In this document: positions 55,830 through 64,000 of the stretch, one piece after another
Layout of the letters: the number at the start of each line of letters is the position of its first letter
Numbering within the stretch: position 1 is the first letter of the stretch
From: Snodgrassella alvi
Lineage (GTDB): Bacteria; Pseudomonadota; Gammaproteobacteria; Burkholderiales; Neisseriaceae
Assembly: GCF_002777855.1 (NCBI RefSeq)
Contig: NZ_MEIK01000034.1
Coordinates: 248,001 to 312,000 of the forward strand
Direction of reading: 5' to 3'
DNA: 64,000 bases
Made by a program: the position numbers and the translations under genes
The notes under the pieces: model-generated
Seen by the model: only the letters and a program-made list of their open reading frames with translations
Told to the model about the DNA's origin: nothing
Database searches by the model: none

Positions 55830-56642
55830 CTATTGGTCACGGTTCATTTTGTTTGCGAAAGTTGTAGCCAGCGGGCTGTCGCTCAGAACTTTCCGCTGAA
55901 TAAATTCTTCAGCCATCGTTTTAAGTTGAAAACGATCTGTATTTTGATTTTCTGTAATCATTAGTGGTTCAGCAAAATCCACTTTTACTGTAATTTCAGG
56001 TATCGAAACGATGTTCCACAGACTGCGCAGCAAACTGGTTTTACCGGCAAAGGCTACTTTAGTTGTGCGTTTGGCCTGAGTATCGTAATAACGTATGGCA
56101 ACAGACATTACGGGTCGATTTGCATCAATGGCGGCTTGAAATAGAGCAGCTTTAAAAGGTAAGGTAGTCAAGCCTTCAGAGGTGTAGGCTTCGGGAAAAA
56201 AGAGCACATTTCTGCCTTGCAGCAAAGCTTCTTTGATAGCTTTAATTACTGGGCTAATATCCTGCCGTGACAGCCTATTAATGTAGACGGTACCACCATT
56301 AGTAGCAAGTTTGCCCAATATAGGCCACGACTGAATACTTTGTTTGGCAATATACCCGCCTGGTATATAGGCCATCAGCACAAATATATCTAACCAACTC
56401 ACATGATTAGCCACAGTCAGCCACGGCATACTGGCTGTATTTGGTAGAGGTTGTTGCGGTTCTAACTTAATATGAAGTATGTTGAGCAAATTTCTTCCAA
56501 TGGAAACTAGTTCTCCATTGCGTTCTGTTGCACTGAGTTGCTCAAAATTATTAACCCGTCTGATGGTTTGTCGTAGCCACAATGCCAATTTAAAAATACG
56601 TTTATAGCGGGTAAAAAAAGAAGTAGATTTTAATGATGTCAT
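55830..56642 (-). CDS. PlsC-family acyltransferase
   Basis: Encodes 270 residues. The acyltransferase motifs are VANHVSWLDIFVLMAY (H-x4-D) and FFPEAYTSEGLTTLPFKAAL. The N-terminal region has a hydrophobic helix (LALWLRQTI). It is distinct from the PlsC at 42984 and may act on a lysophospholipid or an ornithine lipid; the substrate cannot be told. It starts 12 bases after mutM, likely co-transcribed. Confidence 0.85.
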   Translation of the reverse strand: MTSLKSTSFFTRYKRIFKLALWLRQTIRRVNNFEQLSATERNGELVSIGRNLLNILHIKLEPQQPLPNTASMPWLTVANHVSWLDIFVLMAYIPGGYIAKQSIQSWPILGKLATNGGTVYINRLSRQDISPVIKAIKEALLQGRNVLFFPEAYTSEGLTTLPFKAALFQAAIDANRPVMSVAIRYYDTQAKRTTKVAFAGKTSLLRSLWNIVSIPEITVKVDFAEPLMITENQNTDRFQLKTMAEEFIQRKVLSDSPLATTFANKMNRDQ

Positions 56643-56654
56643 TGTTATTTATCG

Positions 56655-57476
56655 TTATTTTTGGCAATGAGGGCAATAAAAACTGCTACGTTGCCCCAAT
56701 ACCATTTTCTCAATCGGGTGGCCGCATTGTAAACACGGTTCTCCAGCTCGTCCGTATACATAATGTTGTAACTGAAAATAGCCACTATTACCAGCACTGT
56801 TTACAAAATCGCGCAGCGTACTCCCACCAGCAGTAATTGCTTCCTCCAATATTTGCTTGATAGCTATAGTCAGTGCATTAACCTGAATTTTGTTTAAGCT
56901 CATGGCAGCGGCTGCAGGATGAATTCCAGAGCGAAATAGTGCCTCATTGGCGTAAATATTGCCTACTCCCACCACCGTATGATTATCCATAATTGCCAGT
57001 TTAATCGCTCGCTTTTGTTTAGCCAGTTTTTGCTGCAAATATTCTTCATTAAATTTTTCACTTAGAGGTTCTGGTCCTAAATTAGCCAATAGAGGATGTT
57101 GTTCAATCATGCCAACAAACCACAAAACCGCTCCAAAGCGTCTGGGATCATGAAAGCGTAGCAAAGTGCCATTAGTAAACATAATATCCAGATGGTCATG
57201 TTTTTTCACTGCTGGCGCGCTGGAGTCAGTAAAAATACGCAGGCTTCCAGACATACCTAAATGAATAATTAAGGTTCCTGAAACTAATCCAACTAACAGA
57301 TATTTTGCCCGCCGTTTCACCGAAACAACTATTTCCCCCTCAAGTTGCGCACTCAGATTCTCCATCACCGGCCAACGCAACCGTGGCTGTCGCACTTCAA
57401 CACGGTCAATAGTCTGATTCACAATATAAGGCGCAATTCCTCGCAGAGTGGTTTCAACTTCAGGAAGTTCTGGCAT
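56655..57476 (-). CDS. mutM: Formamidopyrimidine-DNA glycosylase MutM
   Basis: Encodes 273 residues. It removes 8-oxoguanine. The catalytic N-terminal Pro and Glu are in MPELPEVET, with the lysine in RAKYLLVGL, and the C-terminal zinc finger is CLQCGHPIEKMV with YCPHCQK. Complete. It is 12 bases upstream of the acyltransferase gene. Confidence 0.97.
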   Translation of the reverse strand: MPELPEVETTLRGIAPYIVNQTIDRVEVRQPRLRWPVMENLSAQLEGEIVVSVKRRAKYLLVGLVSGTLIIHLGMSGSLRIFTDSSAPAVKKHDHLDIMFTNGTLLRFHDPRRFGAVLWFVGMIEQHPLLANLGPEPLSEKFNEEYLQQKLAKQKRAIKLAIMDNHTVVGVGNIYANEALFRSGIHPAAAAMSLNKIQVNALTIAIKQILEEAITAGGSTLRDFVNSAGNSGYFQLQHYVYGRAGEPCLQCGHPIEKMVLGQRSSFYCPHCQK

Positions 57477-57603
57477 AATTTAATGATAAAATTCAGAATA
57501 AAATCGACACAATATCATCATGAAAATAAATTTGAAAGTATATATCTTTGACTTGAGCAGTATGATAAAACTGGTAGATGTATGCGCAGCCAAAATTGTC
57601 TGT

Positions 57604-57627
57604 GGTAAAGTAGCAAATTACTTTACC
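57604..57627. other. Palindrome between mutM and TPR gene
   Basis: GGTAAAGTA, 6-base loop, TACTTTACC: perfect 9-bp arms in the gap between divergent genes. A terminator is unlikely; a shared operator is possible. The rest of 57477-57804 is AT-rich with no clear promoter. Confidence 0.4.
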
Positions 57628-57804
57628 GCAATGAAAAATAGTTATTAAGCGGGCAATGGCTGGTTCTCAAGATTGTCTGCATAACATAAATGAAAAGACA
57701 TCTGATTTAGCTGAATAAATCGAAACTGCCTATACCGTAATAGAATTGTTATTAGTTTAAAATCAGTCTATACAACAACTGATCAGCATATTTGGAGAAG
57801 TTTA

Positions 57805-60651
57805 ATGCCTCGTTGGATTCATCGCCTTACCCCGATTGTTATGAGCTTAATCGCCATCAGTGCGGCTAATGCGGGCAATACTCAAGAACGGCCGACATCA
57901 ATACCATCGATTCAAACCAGAATAGAGCGGGTAAACCAAATTACTTCACCCGATGATGCTGAATCACTACAAAGGCGTCTTACTATTTCTAGCCGTGCTA
58001 ATGACATCTTCACCCTCTTTGCTAGCGAGCTAATTTATTCGCAGGGAAAAAGCGATATCGCATTGGCAACAGACATGCGTATGCTCGAACATACACAGGA
58101 GCCTGAAGTAGCTGAACGTGCTATGGAAATGGCTCTTGGAACCAATAAAATAGCCGAAGCGCAAGCTATTGCTGAGCGCTGGAAGCAAATTGAACCAAAT
58201 GAAACTCCTGCTAGACAGCGCCTGTTGTGGGAGCTGGCATTGGCCAAAAACGATTTCCCGCAAGTTGTCAAAAACACAGACGCCGTTTTATCTCATGCCA
58301 ACGATTACCAGCTGCGTCGCCTGTTTTTAAAACTGGCACAATTTCGCTTGAACCACTTGAATGCCTCGGATGAACTGAATGCACCAATCCACAAAACCGC
58401 AGTATTACATCCTGAGATGGCCGAAGCTATGATTGCTGATGCCATCTATGGGGTAACCGGTGCACATGAAGAGCAGACCATCAAAGCATTACAGGCACTG
58501 GTGCGTTTAGATAGTGATATTTTTCCGGCCAGCCAGCTCACTCTAAACTTAATAAATATTAAACAGCCACAATATCTGCTGGATTTCTATCAGCAAACCG
58601 GTGTAGATAGTATGCCTTCTAAATGGCAAAGTCTATATATAGAATTATTGATTAAAAATAACAAATTGCAGCAAGCCTATCAGACCCTGCAACCTTTGCT
58701 GGCCAGAAGCAAAAGTGCCGATCTTTATTTGCAGGCTGCATTCCTCGCCGTTAGCCAGAAAGCGGACACAGCTACCATTGCTTCTTATGCTGAAAAAATA
58801 GCTGAACTGGGTAACCGCAATCAGCGCAGTAAAGCGGCAATCATGGTAGCTATGCGCTATTATGATGAACACAACCTAGCAGCATCACGTTCATGGGTGG
58901 CAAAAGCTGATGATCCCCAATTTGCTTTTGATCAAGCGCTTATGATGTGTTCACTCGAAGCGGAAGAAAAACACTGGTCAGCTGCACAGAAATGGTTGAA
59001 CAAAGCTCAGGCAAGCAAAAATCCAGGGATTTTCTTCAGCGCGACCGATTTATTACGACTACAAACATTCGTTAACAGCTCTTCACTCACCAGCCGACAG
59101 TACGAACAATATCTGAATAAAATGCTGGTCAAAGCAGAGCAGGGGAATTCAAAAGAGCGCACAGAAAATGTGCCACCTTTATTACTTCTGCGTGGCTTGT
59201 TATACGCAGATAAACTTAACGAGCCAGCCAAAGCCGTTGCCGATATGCGCCGTTTTGTACAAATGCGGCCAGATCAAGTAGATGGCCTGAATGCGTTAGG
59301 CTATACCTTACTGAGTTTGCCGAAAGAAAACTGGCACGAAGCTCAGGTACTGCTTGAGCGCGCTTACGCCTTAAGTAGTCAGTCTCCTGCTGTCAACGAT
59401 AGTCTGGGCTGGGCGTATTATTTAAATGGTAATGCTCAGAAAGGCTTGCCTTTGCTTGAGTATGCCTATCAGCAGCAGCCGGAAAGTGAAGTGGCTGCCC
59501 ATTTGGGCGAAGTATACTGGCATCTGGGCAGAGAATCAGATGCTCGTCGAATATGGTCTCAAGGCTGGCTTAAGCCTAAAAGCGACCGTAAAATACTGAG
59601 TCAGATTCTAAATAAACATGGTATCAAGCCAGACAGCCTACCGCTAAATACAGCAAAAAAAGAAGCATCACAGTCAAATGTGGATTTTCATCTGCAACAA
59701 GCCAGTGCTTTATATTCTAATGACGAACGTACATCTGCCGCATTTATCGACAACATCAACAAAGTAATGCAGACAGGAAATGCAATTCAGCGCAGTGAAG
59801 CAGCATATATGGCAGCCTCACGCTATTTTTCTGAAAAAAATCTTCCTGCTACACGTGAATGGCTAAGTAAAGTTACCGATAATAAATTTGCCACTGATAA
59901 AGCATATCTGATGGGTATGCTTGAAGTGGAACAAAATAATTTGTCTGCAGCTCAGCAGTGGCTTCAGCGCATGAATCAGAGTAAACAACCGCTGTATTTT
60001 GAAGGCGTATTCTTACCACAGGCTCTATCCATATACATTGATTCTAAAACGCTTGAACCTAAAGCATATGTGCGTAAACTGACTCAGCAACTAGAAGAGG
60101 CACAGAAAAAGGCCATCGTTACAAAAAACAATCTGCCGGTAGTGCTTATACTCTATTTCCGCGGAATAACTTATGCAGAAAAACTTGATCAGCCAAAAAA
60201 AGCAATCAAGGATTTTCGTGCCTATACCGAATTGAAACCGGATGATGCAGAAGGCTACAACGCATTAGGCTATACCATGCTGAGTATGTCAAAACGTCAT
60301 TGGGCTGAGGCGTTAACCATTCTGCAACATGCCTATCAGATTGAACCTGAATCTTACGCTATTCAAGATAGTTTGGGCTGGGCGTATTACCTTAATGGTG
60401 ATTCCAAAAAAGCCTTACCTTTGCTGCGTACAGCCTATGGCAATACAAAAGAAAGTGCCATTGCTGCTCATTTGGGAGAAGTTCTATGGCAAATGGGTGA
60501 GCAGGAGCAGGCAAAGCAGGTTTGGGCACAAGGCCTGACTTATCAGGATTCTGACCAAAAAGATTTACAGCAGACCTTAAAAAAATTTGCTGTCAATCCA
60601 GCCAGCCTGTCTGACAAAGCAACATCAGAAAAGACAGAGCAAAGTAAATAA
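57805..60651 (+). CDS. Exported TPR protein with internal tandem duplication
   Basis: Encodes 948 residues. A signal peptide (PIVMSLIAISAANAGN) leads into helical TPR-like repeats. Two parallel segments of about 270 residues align: residues about 342-612 and 662-935. Shared blocks include DSLGWAYYLNGN and DSLGWAYYLNGD, DGLNALGYTLLSL and EGYNALGYTMLSM, and AAHLGEVYWHLG and AAHLGEVLWQMG. The protein is probably periplasmic or outer-membrane bound and may help assemble envelope proteins or lipoproteins, given lolB next door. Neisserial homologues I recall are shorter. The true role is unknown. Confidence 0.8.
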   Translation: MPRWIHRLTPIVMSLIAISAANAGNTQERPTSIPSIQTRIERVNQITSPDDAESLQRRLTISSRANDIFTLFASELIYSQGKSDIALATDMRMLEHTQEPEVAERAMEMALGTNKIAEAQAIAERWKQIEPNETPARQRLLWELALAKNDFPQVVKNTDAVLSHANDYQLRRLFLKLAQFRLNHLNASDELNAPIHKTAVLHPEMAEAMIADAIYGVTGAHEEQTIKALQALVRLDSDIFPASQLTLNLINIKQPQYLLDFYQQTGVDSMPSKWQSLYIELLIKNNKLQQAYQTLQPLLARSKSADLYLQAAFLAVSQKADTATIASYAEKIAELGNRNQRSKAAIMVAMRYYDEHNLAASRSWVAKADDPQFAFDQALMMCSLEAEEKHWSAAQKWLNKAQASKNPGIFFSATDLLRLQTFVNSSSLTSRQYEQYLNKMLVKAEQGNSKERTENVPPLLLLRGLLYADKLNEPAKAVADMRRFVQMRPDQVDGLNALGYTLLSLPKENWHEAQVLLERAYALSSQSPAVNDSLGWAYYLNGNAQKGLPLLEYAYQQQPESEVAAHLGEVYWHLGRESDARRIWSQGWLKPKSDRKILSQILNKHGIKPDSLPLNTAKKEASQSNVDFHLQQASALYSNDERTSAAFIDNINKVMQTGNAIQRSEAAYMAASRYFSEKNLPATREWLSKVTDNKFATDKAYLMGMLEVEQNNLSAAQQWLQRMNQSKQPLYFEGVFLPQALSIYIDSKTLEPKAYVRKLTQQLEEAQKKAIVTKNNLPVVLILYFRGITYAEKLDQPKKAIKDFRAYTELKPDDAEGYNALGYTMLSMSKRHWAEALTILQHAYQIEPESYAIQDSLGWAYYLNGDSKKALPLLRTAYGNTKESAIAAHLGEVLWQMGEQEQAKQVWAQGLTYQDSDQKDLQQTLKKFAVNPASLSDKATSEKTEQSK

Positions 60652-60658
60652 ACCTTAA

Positions 60659-60743
60659 TCAGACTATTAATTACATGAGTCTGAAAACCGGATTTTAATT
60701 GAACTTTTTAAGAAGCTACCGCAATGGCAATATATGCGGTAGC
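60659..60743 (+). other. Two hairpins between TPR gene and lolB
   Basis: TCAGACT with AGTCTGA (60659-60684), then GCTACCGCA with TGCGGTAGC (60715-60743), both perfect stems. Neither has a strong T-run, so they could be weak terminators, attenuators or processing sites between operon genes. Confidence 0.4.
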
Positions 60744-60836
60744 AATTGATGAACAGGCAGACTGTATCCAGAATATCAACTTAGTAATCAAACCATATTG
60801 ATATATAAACGATACTAGGAACCAGAACGGAATATT

Positions 60837-61463
60837 ATGTATTCATTGCTGCGCAAACCGTGTCTTCAGCTATCAGCAGCCGTTATAAGCTTAGCTTTAA
60901 GCGCCTGTAGCAGCATGGCACCAGAGAAAATTACCTCTACCTCAGACTGGCAGGCAGGTCACGAACAGACATTATCCGGATTTGATAGTTCAGGCCGGCT
61001 TGCCATCAAAGATCAGGGCAAAGGAACCTATGCCAACTTCAGTTGGCAGAATTTAGGTTTAGTACAAACCATCGAAGTAAAAACACCTCTGGGCAATAGC
61101 GTAGGGGTTTTATGTCAGGACAGCGACGGCGTTATTGCTGAAGACAGCAAAGGTCAAGTTTTTTCTGCCAGCAGCATTGAAGAATTAAGCCAACGTATGC
61201 TTGGATTTGTACTACCCTTTGATCATCTCAACCAATGGGTACAAGGGTACTGGATTGAGAATGAACCCTACCAGCTACTACCCGACGGCAAACTCAAACA
61301 GTCTGGCTGGATTATTCAGCGTCAGCCGCAAATAAATAGCCGTAGTCCCCATATTGTAGAGCTGAATAATGCACGTTTTGATATCAGGTTAGTTTTTGAT
61401 GAATATACTGATACTCCAAGCCAGTCATCAGCCAAATGTGAATTACGGCATAAACCATCCTGA
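60837..61463 (+). CDS. lolB: Outer-membrane lipoprotein receptor LolB
   Basis: Encodes 208 residues. The lipoprotein signal ends LALSACSS. The mature domain carries LSGFDSSGRLAIKDQGKGTY, ANFSWQNLG, TIEVKTPLGN and VLPFDHLNQWVQGYW, as in LolB, the receptor that inserts lipoproteins into the outer membrane. It has an 85-base leader region with two hairpins upstream and is followed by ispE after 19 bases. Confidence 0.9.
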   Translation: MYSLLRKPCLQLSAAVISLALSACSSMAPEKITSTSDWQAGHEQTLSGFDSSGRLAIKDQGKGTYANFSWQNLGLVQTIEVKTPLGNSVGVLCQDSDGVIAEDSKGQVFSASSIEELSQRMLGFVLPFDHLNQWVQGYWIENEPYQLLPDGKLKQSGWIIQRQPQINSRSPHIVELNNARFDIRLVFDEYTDTPSQSSAKCELRHKPS

Positions 61464-61482
61464 ACGCAGGAATTAGCATAAT

Positions 61483-62334
61483 ATGGATAATTTTCAGCCA
61501 GCGGCTGATGCCAGCCATTTTTTGGTACCCGCCAAACTGAATCTAGATTTACGCATTATCGGTCGCCGTGCAGACGGCTATCATTTGCTTGAAACCATTT
61601 TCACCTTAATAGCACTGTATGACCACATCTGGCTTAGAAAAAACACCAATGGCAGCATAACCATGCATACGCCCGTAACTGGTGTCGAACCGCAGCAGGA
61701 TTTATGTGTACGTGCTGCACAATTGCTGCGCAGCCATACCGGCACAGAGCAAGGAGCAGACATTTGGCTAAACAAAAAGATTCCCATAGGTGGAGGACTG
61801 GGAGGGGGTAGCGCTGATGCGGCAGTGGTGTTAATGGCACTCAATCGCTTGTGGCAACTGAATCTAACCACAGACCAGTTACTACATTTGGGCGTACAAC
61901 TAGGTGCTGATGTGCCATTTTTTATTTTCGGACAGAATGCTTTCGCACGCGGTATTGGTGAAGACTTGGTACCTATATGCTTGCCAAAACAATGGTATGT
62001 GATTATCAAGCCACCAGTGCATATCAGTACAGCGAAAATTTTTGCACATAAAGACTTGACACGAAATTCCAAGCCACGCATAATGCCAGACTTCCAAGCA
62101 GGACAGCACTGGCGCAATGATATGCAGAGCGTTGTTTTAGCTGAGTATCCAGCGGTAAGGGAAGCATTTGAAGCTTTGGCTGAGTATGGTTCACCCATGA
62201 TGAGTGGTTCTGGAGCATGTGTGTTTTTGTCATTTGATTCTGAAAGTGCCGCTCAAGCTGTTTACAATAAAGTTTCTGACGCGCATCAGGCGTATTGTGT
62301 TGCTTCCCTGACGAGGCATCCGTTTTATCAATGA
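61483..62334 (+). CDS. ispE: 4-diphosphocytidyl-2-C-methyl-D-erythritol kinase IspE
   Basis: Encodes 283 residues. It phosphorylates a CDP-methylerythritol intermediate in the MEP isoprenoid route. Marks are PAKLNLDLRIIGRRADGYH, the GHMP ATP-binding loop IPIGGGLGGGSADAAVVL and DVPFFIFGQNAFARG. It is directly after lolB and before the tRNA-Gln cluster. Complete. Confidence 0.96.
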   Translation: MDNFQPAADASHFLVPAKLNLDLRIIGRRADGYHLLETIFTLIALYDHIWLRKNTNGSITMHTPVTGVEPQQDLCVRAAQLLRSHTGTEQGADIWLNKKIPIGGGLGGGSADAAVVLMALNRLWQLNLTTDQLLHLGVQLGADVPFFIFGQNAFARGIGEDLVPICLPKQWYVIIKPPVHISTAKIFAHKDLTRNSKPRIMPDFQAGQHWRNDMQSVVLAEYPAVREAFEALAEYGSPMMSGSGACVFLSFDSESAAQAVYNKVSDAHQAYCVASLTRHPFYQ

Positions 62335-62344
62335 TGTGTGTTGT

Positions 62345-62420
62345 TGGGGAGTCGTCAAGTGGTTAAGACACTGGGTTTTGATCCCAGTATGCGTAGGTTC
62401 GAATCCTACCTCCCCAGCCA
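62345..62420 (+). tRNA. tRNA-Gln (TTG), copy 1
   Basis: 76 nt including an encoded CCA. Acceptor TGGGGAG pairs with CTCCCCA. The anticodon stem CTGGG with CCCAG holds the loop TTTTGAT, so the anticodon is TTG. The T-arm carries GGTTCGAATCC. Confidence 0.97.
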
Positions 62421-62437
62421 GTTGTTAATATAAACAC

Positions 62438-62513
62438 TGGGGAGTCGTCAAGTGGTTAAGACACTGGGTTTTGATCCCAGTATGCGTAGGTTCGAATCCT
62501 ACCTCCCCAGCCA
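62438..62513 (+). tRNA. tRNA-Gln (TTG), copy 2
   Basis: Identical to copy 1 over its whole 76 nt and separated from it by 17 bases, consistent with recent duplication or gene conversion. Confidence 0.97.
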
Positions 62514-62543
62514 CACTTGGAATAATATAGTAGTAAACCATTT

Positions 62544-62619
62544 TGGGGAGTCGTCAAGTGGTTAAGACCCCGGATTCTGATTCCGGTATGCGTAGGTTCG
62601 AATCCTACCTCCCCAGCCA
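62544..62619 (+). tRNA. tRNA-Gln (CTG)
   Basis: 76 nt with CCA encoded. The body matches the TTG copies, but the anticodon stem is CCGGA with TCCGG and the loop is TTCTGAT, giving anticodon CTG. It reads CAG glutamine codons. Confidence 0.96.
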
Positions 62620-62626
62620 AATTAAG

Positions 62627-62657
62627 ATAAGCGTGTAAGGTCTACTTACACGCTTAT
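62627..62657 (+). terminator. Terminator of the tRNA-Gln cluster
   Basis: A 13-bp perfect stem, ATAAGCGTGTAAG and CTTACACGCTTAT with a 5-base loop, 8 bases after the last tRNA. The following run is only moderately T-rich. Confidence 0.75.
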
Positions 62658-62710
62658 TTAATGTTTAAATGACAAACCATTGAGTAAAAGCATGATTACA
62701 CCGCCAAAAG

Positions 62711-62719
62711 TGGTATAAT
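62711..62719 (+). promoter_or_regulatory. Extended -10 promoter for prs
   Basis: TGGTATAAT is a perfect extended -10 element. It lies 463 bases before the prs start, so transcripts from here would have a long leader. No good -35 is seen. Confidence 0.5.
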
Positions 62720-62725
62720 CTACTG

Positions 62726-63181
62726 CTTGCATAGTCTGGTTGATGCAAAACAGGCATCGATTAGACGCAACAAAATTGCATCAAGGAATAAACGTTTATA
62801 ATTTAGTGGTAGACAAACCGGTTAAAGGATTGCATAACACAGTATAGGTTCAGTTACCGTGATAGGGATATGGTTGTTTATCATGCTGCTATCTGCAATG
62901 ACTAATATTCGCTGATGAAACCTGATTTACACCTGATACTGCAGCAAACCATTACATACCGGCAAATATTTTCAAAAGAAGTGGTGATTACTTTTAAATT
63001 AGAGGTAACGAGAAAGCATAATAGCTGATAGAGTAAGTAAAATTGCTTGATCTGAAAATTATGCCCTACTTATTTGATGACAAAGCACCTGTATTTTAGG
63101 TGCGAAGAAAGCCATAGATTAATGTTTAATCTACCTCACACAAACCAAAGCAAACCAAAACAGGATTCAGGTACAACAGAA
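62726..63181 (+). promoter_or_regulatory. Long structured leader of prs
   Basis: About 455 bases with no credible gene. It contains a TTGATGCAA and TTGCATCAA pair (about 62740-62780) and a GCACCT hairpin (63085-63103). E. coli prs also has a long leader, which is recorded in the literature as I recall. A 34-codon frame (62743-62847) lacks a ribosome binding site. Confidence 0.45.
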
Positions 63182-64000
63182 ATGGCAGCATACGACAGTT
63201 TGATGGTGTTTACCGGCAACGCGAACCCAGAGCTGGCTAACAACGTAGCCAGACATTTGGACATTTCATTGGGAAGAGCCTCTGTAGGAAAGTTTTCAGA
63301 TGGCGAAATCGCAGTTGAATTACTGGAAAATGTACGTGGGCGCGATGTATTTATCGTACAGTCCACCTGTGCGCCAACTAATGACAACCTGATGGAAATC
63401 CTTACCATGGCTGATGCACTCAAACGTGCCTCTGCTGGCCGAATTACCGCTGCCATTCCTTATTTTGGCTATGCTCGTCAGGATCGTCGTCCACGTTCAG
63501 TGCGGGTACCGATTTCAGCCAAATTGGTAGCTAATATGCTGTATTCTGCAGGTATCGATCGCGTGCTCACCGTGGACTTGCATGCCGATCAGATTCAGGG
63601 TTTTTTTGATATACCAGTTGACAATATCTATGCTACCCCGATTCTGGTGCATGATATTGAAAAACAGCGCATTGATAATCTCACTGTAGTCAGCCCTGAT
63701 ATCGGCGGAGTAGTTCGTGCGCGCGCTGTGGCCAAAACTTTGGGTACTGACTTAGCTATTATTGATAAACGTCGTCCCAAAGCTAATGTAGCAGAAGTCA
63801 TGAATGTGATTGGTGAAATCCAGAATCGTACCTGTCTGATTATTGACGATATGATTGATACGGCCAATACCTTGTGTAAGGCAGCTTCTGCACTAAAAGA
63901 ACGTGGTGCCGAACGCGTATTGGCCTATGCTACACATCCGGTATTTTCTGGTGAAGCCATTGAGCGTATAGCATCATCAGAAATCGATCAGGTGGTGGTA
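63182..64000 (+). CDS. prs: Ribose-phosphate pyrophosphokinase Prs (3'-truncated by window)
   Basis: The first 273 residues are visible; no stop is reached before the window ends. It makes PRPP, used by upp, purN, nadC and others in the window. Marks are [52 protein letters not shown] and [13 protein letters not shown], the PRPP-binding loop (usual form DDMIDTGGT, here TANT). AGGT lies about 11 bases before the ATG. The end of the protein is outside the window. Confidence 0.95.
   Translation, partial: MAAYDSLMVFTGNANPELANNVARHLDISLGRASVGKFSDGEIAVELLENVRGRDVFIVQSTCAPTNDNLMEILTMADALKRASAGRITAAIPYFGYARQDRRPRSVRVPISAKLVANMLYSAGIDRVLTVDLHADQIQGFFDIPVDNIYATPILVHDIEKQRIDNLTVVSPDIGGVVRARAVAKTLGTDLAIIDKRRPKANVAEVMNVIGEIQNRTCLIIDDMIDTANTLCKAASALKERGAERVLAYATHPVFSGEAIERIASSEIDQVVV

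Noticed and set aside
62743-62847. 34-codon frame in the prs leader
   Set aside because: No ribosome binding site and it overlaps the paired leader segment; likely chance.

Overview
The window is about 64 kb of AT-leaning chromosome from a betaproteobacterium of the family Neisseriaceae. Two things point there: the proteins are Neisseria-like throughout, and there is a run of TPR protein gene, lolB, ispE, tRNA-Gln genes and prs. The AT bias, a Mu-type tail module and an Asr-like acid-shock protein fit a gut symbiont such as Snodgrassella, but that genus is an inference.

Layout. 1-6600: the late tail module of a Mu-like prophage, with homologues of gp43 (partial), gp44, gp45, gp46, gp47, gp48, a tail fibre with a histidine-rich tip and a fibre-assembly protein. 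It closes with a terminator. 6680-13800: a TetR repressor behind a long palindrome, then a complete tripartite ABC exporter operon (HlyD adaptor, double ATPase, two permeases, outer-membrane lipoprotein). 13880-20470: housekeeping genes amiC and tsaE (minus), then murI, purN, a DUF3108 protein, an rsmB-type methyltransferase, grxD and upp (plus). 20570-23020: a two-component system and an Asr-like small protein. 23580-26230: hemL, a SanA/YdcF-type protein and an ArsC-like protein.

26490-32060 is a small NAD regulon: nadB and nadA (minus), a NadQ/NrtR-type Nudix-winged-helix regulator, and nadC. Matching palindromes with a 5-nt spacer lie before nadA and nadC. 32080-38720 holds a possible small secreted peptide gene, serC, a CinA-type domain protein, a META lipoprotein, an uncharacterised exported protein, a ComP-like minor pilin, a DUF2288 protein, an orphan MetQ-like lipoprotein and a hemolysin III family protein.

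38890-44700 carries glyQ, glyS, an acidic hypothetical protein, gmhB, plsC and a YgjP-type metallopeptidase. 44800-57480 carries mfd, a DUF456 protein, typA, a DUF1289 protein, a DMT transporter, prfA, hemA, pdxH, a second acyltransferase and mutM. 57800-64000 carries a large TPR protein with an internal duplication, lolB, ispE, three tRNA-Gln genes and the start of prs behind a long structured leader.

Most of the window is ordinary core genome. The points most worth checking are the NAD regulator with its paired operators, the Asr-like protein beside the two-component system, the duplicated TPR protein, the fibre tip with five H-x-H motifs, the minor pilin with Asp in place of Glu5, and the unannotated 53-residue exported peptide.
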